Below are positions 45,056 through 54,184 of a DNA stretch of 64,000 bases, one piece after another. Source of the DNA: Aminobacter carboxidus (GTDB lineage Bacteria; Pseudomonadota; Alphaproteobacteria; Rhizobiales; Rhizobiaceae). The stretch covers positions 248,001 through 312,000 of the forward strand of contig NZ_JACZEP010000005.1 of NCBI RefSeq assembly GCF_014863355.1, given 5' to 3'. Every line of letters starts with the position of its first letter. Within the stretch, counting starts at the first letter, position 1. Both the position numbers and the translations under genes were made by a program. The notes beneath the pieces were generated by a model that had not been told where the DNA came from, made no database searches, and saw only the letters and a list, made by a program, of their open reading frames with translations.

Positions 45056-46507
45056 ATGGCAAAACGCTACGCCAATCTGGTCGGCGGTCGTTGGCGGCTG
45101 GGCGAACGCTTCCACGAAAACCGCAGCCCGTCCGATGTCACCGACCTCATCGGTCTTTATGCGCAGGCCGATGCGGCCGATGTGGACGAAGCCGTTGCCG
45201 CCGGCCTGGCGGGCGTTCCGGCCTGGCGGGCGATCGGGCTCGAACAGCGCCAGGCGATGCTCAACAGGATCGGCATGGAACTGATAGAACGCTCGGCCGA
45301 ACTCGGCGAACTGCTTTCGCGCGAAGAGGGCAAGCCGCTCGCCGAGGGCCGTGGTGAGGTTTTCCGCGCCGGGCAATTCTTCACTTATTATGCGGCCGAG
45401 GTGATGCGCCAGCTTGGCGAGAATGCTGACTCGGTGCGGCCCGGTGTTGAGATCGACGTCCGCCGCGAGCCGATGGGGCTGGTTGCCGTAATCTCACCCT
45501 GGAATTTCCCGACCGCGACGGCCAGCTGGAAGATTGCCCCGGCGCTCGCCTATGGCAACGCCGTGATCTGGAAGCCGGCCAATGAAACTCCAGCCTCGGC
45601 CTGGGCCCTTGCCGACATCATCCATCGTGCCGGCCTGCCGGACGGTGCGTTCCAGCTGCTGATGGGACCGGGTGCGGTCGTTGGCAATGGGCTTGCCGGG
45701 CACCGCGGCGTCGACGCCATCACCTTCACCGGATCCTACGATGTCGGCTGCCAAGTCGCTGTCGCCGCGGCCGCGAACCTGACGAAGTTCCAGCTTGAAC
45801 TCGGCTCCAAGAACGCCCTGCTGGTAATGGACGATGCCGAGCTCGATCTGGCCGTGATGGCCGCCATTGGCGGCGGCTACTCCGGCACCGGTCAGAAATG
45901 TACCGCTTCTTCGCGCCTTGTCGTACACGAGAAGATCCACGACGCCTTCGTCGAAAAACTGGCCGCAGCGGTTGGCGGGTTGAAGGTTGGACATGCACTG
46001 GCAGCGGACACCCAGCTTGGCCCGGTTGTCAGCGAACGCCAGCTTGCTGCGAATCTCGCTTGGATGGACCGCGCTCGCGCGTGTGGCGCGGAAGTGGCGG
46101 TTGGTGGCGATCGCATCGAACTTGCACATGACGGATTCTACATGGCGCCAGCGCTGCTGACTGGCACCACCAATGCGATGGACTTCAACCGCGAGGAAAT
46201 GTTCGCACCCATTACCGCGGTGCAGAAGGTGGGTTCCTACGAGGAGGGGCTTTCCCTCGTCAACGATACGCGTTTCGGCCTCGTTGCCGGCATCTTCACG
46301 CGCTCGCTCGCCCGCGCCACCCATTTTAGGCGACATGCAGAAACGGGCTGCGTCACCGTCAATCTGCCGACGGCGGGAACCGACTATCATGTGCCTTTTG
46401 GCGGGCGGAAGGACTCGAGTTTCGGCTCGCGCGAGCAGGGCCGTTCGGCGGCCGAGTTCTACACCCAGGTCAAGACCGCCTATGTCAGGGCGGGGGAGCC
46501 GGAGTAA
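45056..46507 (+). CDS. aldehyde dehydrogenase (succinate-semialdehyde dehydrogenase-like)
   Basis: 483 residues. Complete ALDH: ISPWNFPTATASWKIAPALA, general base Glu in FQLELGSKNALLVMDD, catalytic Cys in GQKCTASSRLVVHE, and PFGGRKDSSFGSREQG at the end. ATG 45056 with GGAG upstream. First gene of the cluster. It oxidises the semialdehyde end product of the pathway; identity not evident. Confidence 0.9.
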   Translation: MAKRYANLVGGRWRLGERFHENRSPSDVTDLIGLYAQADAADVDEAVAAGLAGVPAWRAIGLEQRQAMLNRIGMELIERSAELGELLSREEGKPLAEGRGEVFRAGQFFTYYAAEVMRQLGENADSVRPGVEIDVRREPMGLVAVISPWNFPTATASWKIAPALAYGNAVIWKPANETPASAWALADIIHRAGLPDGAFQLLMGPGAVVGNGLAGHRGVDAITFTGSYDVGCQVAVAAAANLTKFQLELGSKNALLVMDDAELDLAVMAAIGGGYSGTGQKCTASSRLVVHEKIHDAFVEKLAAAVGGLKVGHALAADTQLGPVVSERQLAANLAWMDRARACGAEVAVGGDRIELAHDGFYMAPALLTGTTNAMDFNREEMFAPITAVQKVGSYEEGLSLVNDTRFGLVAGIFTRSLARATHFRRHAETGCVTVNLPTAGTDYHVPFGGRKDSSFGSREQGRSAAEFYTQVKTAYVRAGEPE

Positions 46508-46511
46508 GGCC

Positions 46512-47507
46512 ATGGACGCAAAGACCGTCAGCCCTCTCGTCGACTGCCTGCAATATGCCAACTGGAGCCCGGCCGTCTTCGCCCAGATGCGAGCCGGCGG
46601 TGTGCACGCAGTGCATGCCACTATCGCCTATCATGAGAATTTCCGCGAAACGGTGGCGAACATCATCGGCTGGAACCGCCATTTCGAGCGCCATTCCGAT
46701 CTGATCTTCCCCGGCCGCGCCGGCAACGATATCGAGCGCGCCATGCGGGAAGGGCGCACGGCCATCTTCTTTGGCTTGCAGAACCCGTCGCCGATCGAAG
46801 ACGATATCGGCCTGATCGAGATCTGCCACACGCTCGGCGTGCGTTTCATGCAGCTGAGCTACAACAACCAGTCATTGCTTGCCACCGGCTGCTATGAAGG
46901 GGATGATCCCGGCATCACCCGCTTTGGCCGCCAGGCCATCGCCGAGATGAACCGTGTCGGAATGGTCATCGACATGAGCCATTCCGCCGAACGCTCCACC
47001 CTGGAGGCGATAGAACTCTCGGCGCGGCCGATCGCCATCACCCATGCCAATCCGCACTGGTGGTATCCTGTCCTCCGCAACAAATCAGACGCTGTGTTGA
47101 AGGCGCTGACACAGTCGGGCGGGATGCTCGGTCTGTCGCTTTATCCTCACCATATGAAGGATGGATCGAACTGTACGCTGGAGAGTTTCTGCGCCATGGT
47201 CGCGGACACCGCCTCGCGCTATGGCGTCGAACATGTCGGTATCGGCAGTGACCTCTGCCAGGATCAGCCGGATTCGGTGGTGACGTGGATGCGCAATGGC
47301 CGCTGGTCAAAGACGCTGGACTACGGCGAAGGCTCGGCGTCGGCCGCAGGCTTTCCCCGGCAGCCGGCTTGGTTCGCCAGCAACGCGGACCTCGGCAACC
47401 TGCGCGGCGGCCTGCAGAAGGCCGGCTTTTCCGAACAGGAGGTGGGCGACATTTTGGGTGGCAACTGGCTACGCTTCTACAATGCGTCTTTCGGGCCGAT
47501 GTCATGA
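46512..47507 (+). CDS. M19 membrane-dipeptidase family protein with missing metal ligands
   Basis: 331 residues, TIM-barrel peptidase family M19. The usual first-strand H-x-D is absent: Asp11-Cys-Leu-Gln-Tyr15 stands in DCLQYANWS where DGHND is expected. The bridging Glu region reads GLQNPSPIED instead of GxEG. His157 (VIDMSH), His178 (ITHAN) and Asp247 (GIGSDLC) remain. A similar HxD-less subgroup accompanies glycine-betaine genes in pseudomonads. Its activity is probably not ordinary dinuclear dipeptide hydrolysis. Four bases after the ALDH stop; stop overlaps the next ATG. Confidence 0.85.
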   Translation: MDAKTVSPLVDCLQYANWSPAVFAQMRAGGVHAVHATIAYHENFRETVANIIGWNRHFERHSDLIFPGRAGNDIERAMREGRTAIFFGLQNPSPIEDDIGLIEICHTLGVRFMQLSYNNQSLLATGCYEGDDPGITRFGRQAIAEMNRVGMVIDMSHSAERSTLEAIELSARPIAITHANPHWWYPVLRNKSDAVLKALTQSGGMLGLSLYPHHMKDGSNCTLESFCAMVADTASRYGVEHVGIGSDLCQDQPDSVVTWMRNGRWSKTLDYGEGSASAAGFPRQPAWFASNADLGNLRGGLQKAGFSEQEVGDILGGNWLRFYNASFGPMS

Positions 47508-49198
47508 CCAAGATGGTACTGGACCTCGAGGCAAGACCGGCGCTGACGCTTCGCTCGCCTGATGTCGTCATGCGTCTGCGAAGGATGGGCGCGTCCTTTC
47601 CGACGCGGCTCAGTTTCCTACGCAGCTTGATCCGCAGTCTTGCTGAAGATGGTTCGTCGGTGAGCCGTCCGGTCTGGAGCATGGACGACCGAGGTTTCGG
47701 CGACGCGGTCTATACGCTCAAGCTTGGCGGGCATGACTACAGCCTCGTCGCCTTCTCCAGCCCGCTGCCTGACGAGCTACGCTCCGACCGGGTGATCGCC
47801 GAGGCGTGGGACACGAGTTATGTGCTCTATGACGGCGTTCCCGATGTCGCCGAGATCGACCGGCTGCGGGCGAACGCGCCACGGCAAGAGGCAGGCCGGT
47901 TCGGGCCGCGCGATTTGGTGCTGAGCCGAGCCAATAAGTCAGTCCGCTTCTTCGAGCATGTCGCCGATCGTCTGGCGGGCGGGCGGCAGCCGGATAGGGA
48001 CCGCCTCAGCGAGGTCGGCTACCTCCTGCGCACCACCGCCGTGTATGGCAACGGCAAGTTCGGCATTGCCGATCGCTTCGTGTTGGCGGAACGCCAGTGG
48101 TTGGACGGGCCCTTTCAGGCGGAAATGCTGACGGTCTGGCTAATCCGCGAATTCTCCCACGATCTCGTCGAGCATGTCGCCAGGTGCCGAGCACCGGAAA
48201 CCTTCGTGCCGCTTGCACCCGAATTGCGTCGCCACATTGGGGTCGGCAATTCCACCGGTCTCGGCATGGCACCGTTCCTGGCAAATCATCCGTTGCTGTT
48301 GAACAACTGGGTTCTCGCCCGCGAGACCGCGTTGGCGCGGGTGCGGTCCAAACCGTACCTTGATGATGCGACGCTGCACCGGCTCGCCGAGCTCTGGCGA
48401 CAGGCGGGCACGCATCTCGATCAGTGGACGGTCGAAGACGACGCCTTGATGGCGCGCATCCTGGGCTTGCGTGGGGAATGGGCTGAAGCCCAAGCCTGGA
48501 TCGACCCTGCAAGGCTGCGGGCCGTCTCGTGTCCTGTCGGGTCGCTGCTTGATCGTTCGCGGTTCATGTCCGTGGACTTTCAAGAGCTTCTTGCAGCACT
48601 TGTCATCGAAATGGCAGGAGCTGAAAACGACGACCTTGTGGACAGCATGGCTTCGGTGCGGGAGGCGACGCTCCAACCGGGCATGAGGCTTTCAGCACTT
48701 TGCGGGCTCCTGCGTGACCACTATGGCTGGGCGTTGGCCATCGCGTTCGACAAGCCGGCCGAGACTGCGCAGTTCTGGTATGTTTCGGAGGAGAAGCTGG
48801 AGCCTCGGCTTGGCCGTCGCGCTTCCGAGCCTGGCGCTGATCTCGAACTTCCCCTCGACATCGCACGACAGATACAGCGCCTTGACGCCGACCTTGCCGA
48901 CGAGCCGGGAACGCGGACAGTCGCTGCGTTCCTCGCGGACTTCCCACAGCATCGTCATGCGGTTCGCCGCATACAGGCGGCGGCCAACGCGCCCTATTCT
49001 GAGATCCGCGACAACCTGCTTTCGGAACGTTGCCGGCCGATCAACATGCTGCGCTGCAAGCTTGCATTCTTCGGTGCATCGAAGTTCGACCCGCGCTCGG
49101 ATCGCTGGACGCGCATCACGCTTTTTCAGGGCGCACCGACGGCGGGCGAAATCGCTGTTGGCGAAACCGACGATTGCTGGCTTCCGGTGCTGCGATGA
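47504..49198 (+). CDS. unrecognised cytosolic protein (564 aa) in the betaine-type cluster
   Basis: 564 residues, no signal peptide or membrane helix visible, mixed alpha/beta composition. Notable segments: SPDVVMRLRRMGASFPTRLS, LSRANKSVRFFEHVADRLAG, a glycine-rich HIGVGNSTGLGMAPFLANHP, and near the end NMLRCKLAFFGASKFDPRSD. I do not recognise a family. ATGA overlaps at both ends, between the M19-like gene and the DUF3726 gene, show it is translated with them and is likely part of the same enzyme system. Confidence 0.85.
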   Translation: MTKMVLDLEARPALTLRSPDVVMRLRRMGASFPTRLSFLRSLIRSLAEDGSSVSRPVWSMDDRGFGDAVYTLKLGGHDYSLVAFSSPLPDELRSDRVIAEAWDTSYVLYDGVPDVAEIDRLRANAPRQEAGRFGPRDLVLSRANKSVRFFEHVADRLAGGRQPDRDRLSEVGYLLRTTAVYGNGKFGIADRFVLAERQWLDGPFQAEMLTVWLIREFSHDLVEHVARCRAPETFVPLAPELRRHIGVGNSTGLGMAPFLANHPLLLNNWVLARETALARVRSKPYLDDATLHRLAELWRQAGTHLDQWTVEDDALMARILGLRGEWAEAQAWIDPARLRAVSCPVGSLLDRSRFMSVDFQELLAALVIEMAGAENDDLVDSMASVREATLQPGMRLSALCGLLRDHYGWALAIAFDKPAETAQFWYVSEEKLEPRLGRRASEPGADLELPLDIARQIQRLDADLADEPGTRTVAAFLADFPQHRHAVRRIQAAANAPYSEIRDNLLSERCRPINMLRCKLAFFGASKFDPRSDRWTRITLFQGAPTAGEIAVGETDDCWLPVLR

Positions 49199-49770
49199 CG
49201 ACGATACTGCTTTCTTACAACGAAGTGCAGACGCTCACCCGCAAGGCCGCCAGCGGAGCGGGATTGCCTCATGGCGTCGCGGAAGACATAGGCCAGGCTG
49301 CCGTCTGGTTGTCGGCGCGTGGCGTCGATGCCATCCGGGTCGTTGTCGCAGCCCTTACTGACGACCGGCAGAAGATTCTCGCCGGCCAGGCGGCCATCGA
49401 TGCGCTGTGCTGCGGCGAGACTGAAGAGATCGTCCTCGAGGATCGGGATTGCGGCCTGCTACTGATCGGTCTGGCGGGTGCGGCGTCGATGAACGCGGGG
49501 TTGACCCTCGCTGTGCGGCTTGGAGGTGGCGATTTGGTGCCGCTGGTGCGGGTAAGCGATGTCGCCGAGTGGGTGCCATCAGCCGCGACCCTGCGCCTGA
49601 TGTCCTGTGACGTCGATGACACGCCCGCCCGCTTCGGGGCACCGCGACCGGCGGCGACCGACGTTGGGGGCTATGCCGAAGCGCTCGGCTTGGCGGCGAA
49701 GACATATGTGGCGGCCACAGAGCTGTCGCGTGCCCAGGGCGCCGGCGCCGGCACCACCGACAACGACTGA
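49195..49770 (+). CDS. DUF3726 protein
   Basis: 191 residues. The N-terminus (SYNEVQTLTRKAASGAGLPH, then GVAEDIGQAAVWLSARGVD) fits DUF3726. Function unknown. Coupled by ATGA to the 564-residue gene, and followed 9 bases later by the Ldh-family gene. The pairing with an Ldh-family oxidoreductase suggests a helper role, as inference. Confidence 0.78.
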   Translation: MTTILLSYNEVQTLTRKAASGAGLPHGVAEDIGQAAVWLSARGVDAIRVVVAALTDDRQKILAGQAAIDALCCGETEEIVLEDRDCGLLLIGLAGAASMNAGLTLAVRLGGGDLVPLVRVSDVAEWVPSAATLRLMSCDVDDTPARFGAPRPAATDVGGYAEALGLAAKTYVAATELSRAQGAGAGTTDND

Positions 49771-49779
49771 GGATACCCC

Positions 49780-50784
49780 ATGACCGAACGGATGATGCCG
49801 CTCGCTGCGATCGAGCAACTGTGCCTGCGTGCCCTCACGTCTGCGGGCGCTAGCCAAGACAATGCCGCCGCTGTCGCCCGCTCGACGATGCTGGCAGAGC
49901 GCGACGGCATTCGCAGCCACGGGCTGCTCTATGTACCGATCTATGCGGAGCATGTCCGCTGCGGCAAGGTCGACGGCAAGGCGTTGCCCGTCGTGTCGCA
50001 GCCGCGTCCTGGCGCGGTAGTGGTCGATGCGGCGACCGGCTTCGCCCATCCGGCGATCAATGCCGGATGGGATCGTTTTATCGCCGCTGCGCGGCAGAAC
50101 GGCGTTGCCGCGATGACGGTGTTCAACTCGTATAATTGCGGCGTGCTCGGCCATCACGCAGAGCGCATCGCCGAAGACGGTCTGCTCGGCCTCTGCACCA
50201 CCCATGCGCCTGCTTCCATAGCCCCACCCGGCGGACGCGTGCCAGTCATCGGCACCAATCCATTCGCACTTGGTGTTCCCGATGAAGCGGGCGGTATCGC
50301 ATTTGTGCTCGATCAGTCCGCAAGTGTGGTAGCCAAATCGGAAATCCTGCTGCGCTCGCGCAAGGGCCGACCGATCGAGCCCGGCTGGGCCATAGACGAG
50401 CATGGCGCTGCGACGCTCGATCCGGCTGCGGCACTCAAGGGCTCTATGCTGCCGGCCGGCGGCCATAAGGGTTTCGGCGTCGGGCTTTTGGTGGAAATTC
50501 TCGCCGCCTGTCTTTCGGGTTCGGTGCTCAGCAAGGATGCGAGCCCATTCTCCGACGCGATGGGCGGGCCGCCGAGAACAGGCCACTGTTTCATCGCCTT
50601 CGACACGTTAGCCTTCTCGACGACCTTTTCTCACCATGTAGCAAGTCTCCTCGGCGCCATCGCGGCGCAAGCCGATGCTCGCCTTCCCGGCCAGGGCCGG
50701 AAAGCTGCGAGGAAGCGCACGGAGCGCGAGGGCGTGATGGTCGATTCCGACCTCGCGGAGCGGATCGAAGCACTCTGCCGCTAA
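49780..50784 (+). CDS. Ldh-family (malate/L-sulfolactate/piperideine-2-carboxylate reductase type) oxidoreductase
   Basis: 334 residues. NAD(P)-dependent Ldh family with its own fold. The catalytic His is in RSHGLLYVPIYAEHV, the nucleotide loop in YNCGVLGHHAERIAEDGLLG, then PVIGTNPFALGVP. Reduces or oxidises a 2-keto or cyclic imino acid. Follows the DUF3726 gene by 9 bases. Confidence 0.88.
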   Translation: MTERMMPLAAIEQLCLRALTSAGASQDNAAAVARSTMLAERDGIRSHGLLYVPIYAEHVRCGKVDGKALPVVSQPRPGAVVVDAATGFAHPAINAGWDRFIAAARQNGVAAMTVFNSYNCGVLGHHAERIAEDGLLGLCTTHAPASIAPPGGRVPVIGTNPFALGVPDEAGGIAFVLDQSASVVAKSEILLRSRKGRPIEPGWAIDEHGAATLDPAAALKGSMLPAGGHKGFGVGLLVEILAACLSGSVLSKDASPFSDAMGGPPRTGHCFIAFDTLAFSTTFSHHVASLLGAIAAQADARLPGQGRKAARKRTEREGVMVDSDLAERIEALCR

Positions 50785-50886
50785 AGTTTTTCTGAAATCT
50801 GCATCAGTTATTTCGGTTTGATAAAAGTGACCGCTTTCTACATCGTACCCCTCGAGGCCATCACAACGACAACAAAGGGAACTGCG

Positions 50887-51891
50887 ATGAAGCTCAAGAC
50901 ATCCATTCTTGCGGGAGTTTGCCTTGCCTGCATGGCGCTCGGCTCCAATGCCGCCGAGGCTACGGAATGCGGGACGAAGGATCCGATCACGATCGCCGAA
51001 ATGACCTGGCTGTCCGCCGGAACGCTCGCCTATGTCACCAAGGCAATCCTTGCCGAAGGCTACGGCTGCAACGTCCAGATCGTGCCGGGCGACACGGTTC
51101 CGACAGCATCGTCGATGCTTGCCAAGGGAGAGCCTGACATCGCACCCGAGCTCTGGGTCTCTACTGTAAAGTCGACCTGGGATCAGATGCTGGCGAAGGG
51201 CACCGTCTACAAGGCGGGTGACATCTTTGCCAGCGGTGGCCAAGAGGGCTGGTGGATCCCGGACTACATCGCCGAGGCGCATCCGGAGATCCGATCCGTC
51301 AGCGATCTCAAGGACAACTGGCAGGTGTTTGAGGATCCCTCGAATCCAGGCAAGGGCCGTTTCTATGCTTGCCCGCCTGGCTGGGGTTGCGAGATCATTA
51401 CCAACAATCTGGTCAAGGCGCTCGACCTGGAGGCGACTTACGAGGTCTATCCAACCGGTTCGGGCGCAAACCTCAAGGCGATGATCGCCAGGCAGGTGTC
51501 GCGCAAGAAGCCCTTCATTGGCTGGTACTGGGGACCGACCGAGGTGATCGGCAAATACAAGCTCAAGGTTCTCGGCATGCCGGCCTATAACCCGGCCAAG
51601 TTCACTTGCCTGACCGATGCCAAATGCGAAAAGCCGGAACTGACCGGCTGGGCCGTTGGCGAAGTTGCTGTCGCCGTGACTACCAGCCTCAAAGACAGGG
51701 CGCCGGCCGTTGCCGAATTCCTGTCGAAGATGCAGGTGCCGAACGTCGAGATCAGTGACGTGCTGGCTTGGGGCGACGACAACAAGGCGTCCCCCGAAGA
51801 GGTCGCTACGTACTTCTTCAAAAATTACGAGGCGATCTGGACCACGTGGGTTCCGGCCGATGTCGCCGAAAAGGTGAAGGCTGCACTCTGA
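50887..51891 (+). CDS. glycine betaine/choline-type ABC transporter substrate-binding protein (OpuAC family)
   Basis: 334 residues. Signal peptide of about 25 residues (AGVCLACMALGSNAAEA), then the OpuAC fold: PITIAEMTWLSAGTLAYVTK, PDIAPELWVSTVKSTWDQML, GSGANLKAMIARQVSRKKPF and GWYWGPTEVIGKYKL. The Trp-rich pocket suits a quaternary ammonium or similar compound. Periplasmic. ATG 50887. First gene of the transporter half of the cluster. Confidence 0.9.
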   Translation: MKLKTSILAGVCLACMALGSNAAEATECGTKDPITIAEMTWLSAGTLAYVTKAILAEGYGCNVQIVPGDTVPTASSMLAKGEPDIAPELWVSTVKSTWDQMLAKGTVYKAGDIFASGGQEGWWIPDYIAEAHPEIRSVSDLKDNWQVFEDPSNPGKGRFYACPPGWGCEIITNNLVKALDLEATYEVYPTGSGANLKAMIARQVSRKKPFIGWYWGPTEVIGKYKLKVLGMPAYNPAKFTCLTDAKCEKPELTGWAVGEVAVAVTTSLKDRAPAVAEFLSKMQVPNVEISDVLAWGDDNKASPEEVATYFFKNYEAIWTTWVPADVAEKVKAAL

Positions 51892-51900
51892 TCGCAGCCT

Positions 51901-51934
51901 GGCGGCCGCGTATCTTCCCCCAGTCGCGGCCGCC
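51901..51934 (+). repeat. first of two tandem hairpins between binding protein and permease
   Basis: GGCGGCCGCG and CGCGGCCGCC form a perfect 10-bp stem with a 14-base loop, 9 bases after the binding-protein stop. A likely 3' stabiliser that keeps the binding-protein mRNA in excess. Confidence 0.55.
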
Positions 51935-51988
51935 CTTCACATACGATGCCCGACTGGCTGCCTGGGGCTGTACTCGGAACGTCGAGAA

Positions 51989-52014
51989 CCGGCCGCCTCC
52001 GCGAGAGCGGCCGG
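51989..52014 (+). repeat. second tandem hairpin
   Basis: CCGGCCGC and GCGGCCGG form a perfect 8-bp stem with a 10-base loop, 54 bases after the first hairpin and 33 before the permease GTG. Same composition as the first; may be a REP-like pair. Confidence 0.5.
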
Positions 52015-52047
52015 CAGCGGGTCACCAACCTTTGAAAGGGTCACCCC

Positions 52048-52920
52048 GTGGCAGACAATTTTCCGGAACTCTTCGACACTCGCGGGCTTCGTTTTGCGAT
52101 CGATGATGGTTTCAGCTGGGTTGTCACAAACTATGGCGACACGCTCGAGCGGATGCTGGGGCCGCTGCTCAAGCTTCTGGGCGCTATGGAAGCCTTCCTG
52201 CAATGGTTGCCTTGGTATGTCACGATCGCCGGCGTCGCACTGTTGACGTACTCGGCCTCGCGAAACCTGAGGATGACCTGCAGCGCGGTCATCATGCTGT
52301 TCTTCATCGGTGCCGTAGGCTTGTGGAACGATGCCATGGCGACTGTCGCGCTGATGCTCGCTGCAACTGCGGTCGCCGTCGTGCTTGGGATCCCACTTGG
52401 TATCGTGATGGCACGTTCCGACTGGTTGCGCTCGGTGGCGCTGCCGCTTCTGAACATCATGCAGACGTTGCCGATCTTCGTCTATCTCATTCCTTTCGTT
52501 ATGCTGTTCGGACCTGGTAAGATCCCAGCTATCCTCGCCACCGTGTTCTTTGCCATCCCGCCGGTCATCCGGCTGACCGATCTCGGCATCCGTCAGGTGG
52601 ATGGCGAGGTAGTCGAGGCAATAGTCGCTTTTGGCGCGACACCGGGGCAAAAACTCATGAAGGTCCAGATCCCACTGGCCCTACCGACGATCATGGCCGG
52701 CATCAACCAGACGACAATGATGGCGCTGTCGATGGTGGTCATAGCCTCGATGATCGGTGCGGGCGGGCTTGGATACCAAGTGCTGCAGGGGATTCAGCGG
52801 CTGGAAGTCAGCCGAGGCCTGGTTGCGGGCATCGCCATCGTCTTTCTGGCAGTGATCTTCGACCGCATTGCACAGTCCTACGGACGTCGTGCTCAGAAGC
52901 ACCTCGACAATGGGGAGTAG
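52048..52920 (+). CDS. glycine betaine-type ABC transporter permease (OpuAB/ProW)
   Basis: 290 residues, about six membrane helices. EAA loop EAIVAFGATPGQKLMKVQIP, then LPTIMAGINQTTMMALSMVV, typical of ProW. GTG start at 52048. Works with the ATPase that follows and the binding protein before it. Confidence 0.9.
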   Translation: MADNFPELFDTRGLRFAIDDGFSWVVTNYGDTLERMLGPLLKLLGAMEAFLQWLPWYVTIAGVALLTYSASRNLRMTCSAVIMLFFIGAVGLWNDAMATVALMLAATAVAVVLGIPLGIVMARSDWLRSVALPLLNIMQTLPIFVYLIPFVMLFGPGKIPAILATVFFAIPPVIRLTDLGIRQVDGEVVEAIVAFGATPGQKLMKVQIPLALPTIMAGINQTTMMALSMVVIASMIGAGGLGYQVLQGIQRLEVSRGLVAGIAIVFLAVIFDRIAQSYGRRAQKHLDNGE

Positions 52921-52924
52921 GGCA

Positions 52925-54112
52925 GTGACTGCTTCGGACGTGAAAATCCAGGTCGACAAGGTCTACAAGATCTTTGGCAACCGAGCGGATGATGCGATGG
53001 CCGCACTCCAGGCCGGCGCGGCAAAGGCGGAAGTTTTGCACAAGACCGGCTGCATCGTCGGCCTCAAGCGTATCGATTTTTCGATCCGCCGCGGCGAGAC
53101 CTTCGTTATCATGGGGCTTTCGGGCTCGGGAAAATCGACGCTGATCCGCCATTTCAACCGGCTGATCGAACCCACCTCGGGCCGCATCCTCGTCGACGGG
53201 TGCAACATCATGGACATGAATGCCAAGGAACTGCTGGCATTTCGTCGCACCGGCATTTCCATGGTGTTCCAGCGTTTCGGTCTGTTGCCGCATCAAACGG
53301 TTCTGGAGAACACGATCTGCGGGCCGATCCTCCAGGGCGTGGATCAGCGCGAAGCGCGGGCGCGTGGCATGGAGCAGCTTGAGCTCGTCGGGTTGAAGGG
53401 CTTCGAGAACCGCTTTCCCAGGCAGCTCTCAGGCGGCATGCAGCAGCGCGTCGGCCTGGCTCGGGCGCTCACGACGCAGGCAGACGTGCTGCTGATGGAC
53501 GAGGCCTTCAGCGCGCTGGATCCGCTGATCAAAAGCGACATGCAGGAACAGTTGAAGGACATTCAGGCCCGGCTGAAGAAGACCATCATCTTCATTACCC
53601 ACGACCTCGACGAGGCGCTACATCTCGGCGACCGCATCGCCATCCTCAAGGACGGCGAACTGCGCCAGGTTGGCACTGGAGAGGAAATCCTGTTCCGCCC
53701 GGCGGACGATTATGTCGAGCGCTTCGTCCGCAAGGTCGATCTGTCGCGCGCCCTGTACACGCACGATGCCTTTGCCAAGGTTCCCGTGCTGACGCAGGCA
53801 CAAGCCACAGGAGACCGGACAACCGCACTGTTGCGCCAGCATCCTGCTGTGATCGTTGTGCATGGCGCCAAGTTGCGCGTGCTTACCTCGGCCGAGCCAG
53901 ATCGGGCGAACTGTGCCGCATCCATCGATGCCACAGCCACCCTTGGCCAGAGCTTTCCACTCTTGGCAGACCAGGAGGCTATCGTCGTCATGGACAGCGG
54001 TGCACCCGTTGGAATCCTCACGCGCGAAATGGCGTTCAAGGCACTGTCGCGATCGCACGGGGCAGCTAACAAACTATCGCCAGCCAGCCTGCTTCCATCA
54101 CCAGTCGCCTAG
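52925..54112 (+). CDS. glycine betaine-type ABC transporter ATP-binding protein (OpuAA/ProV)
   Basis: 395 residues. Walker A GLSGSGKST, signature LSGGMQQR, Walker B VLLMDEAFSALDPL, H-loop FITHDLDEAL. A C-terminal CBS-like tail (about residues 290-395) fits the ProV group. GTG 52925 has GGGGAG upstream; the earlier ATG at 52868 overlaps the permease end. Last gene of the operon. Confidence 0.9.
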   Translation: MTASDVKIQVDKVYKIFGNRADDAMAALQAGAAKAEVLHKTGCIVGLKRIDFSIRRGETFVIMGLSGSGKSTLIRHFNRLIEPTSGRILVDGCNIMDMNAKELLAFRRTGISMVFQRFGLLPHQTVLENTICGPILQGVDQREARARGMEQLELVGLKGFENRFPRQLSGGMQQRVGLARALTTQADVLLMDEAFSALDPLIKSDMQEQLKDIQARLKKTIIFITHDLDEALHLGDRIAILKDGELRQVGTGEEILFRPADDYVERFVRKVDLSRALYTHDAFAKVPVLTQAQATGDRTTALLRQHPAVIVVHGAKLRVLTSAEPDRANCAASIDATATLGQSFPLLADQEAIVVMDSGAPVGILTREMAFKALSRSHGAANKLSPASLLPSPVA

Positions 54113-54184
54113 TCACGGCGCCACGTCATGCGCGCTTTGGGCAGGCAAGCGGAAATGTCGGATGGAGCCGAACTGGTCGCGGGG

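Noticed and set aside
45494-46621. 375-codon minus-strand frame opposite the aldehyde dehydrogenase
   Set aside because: Antisense to a complete ALDH with catalytic residues; no similarity to any protein family.
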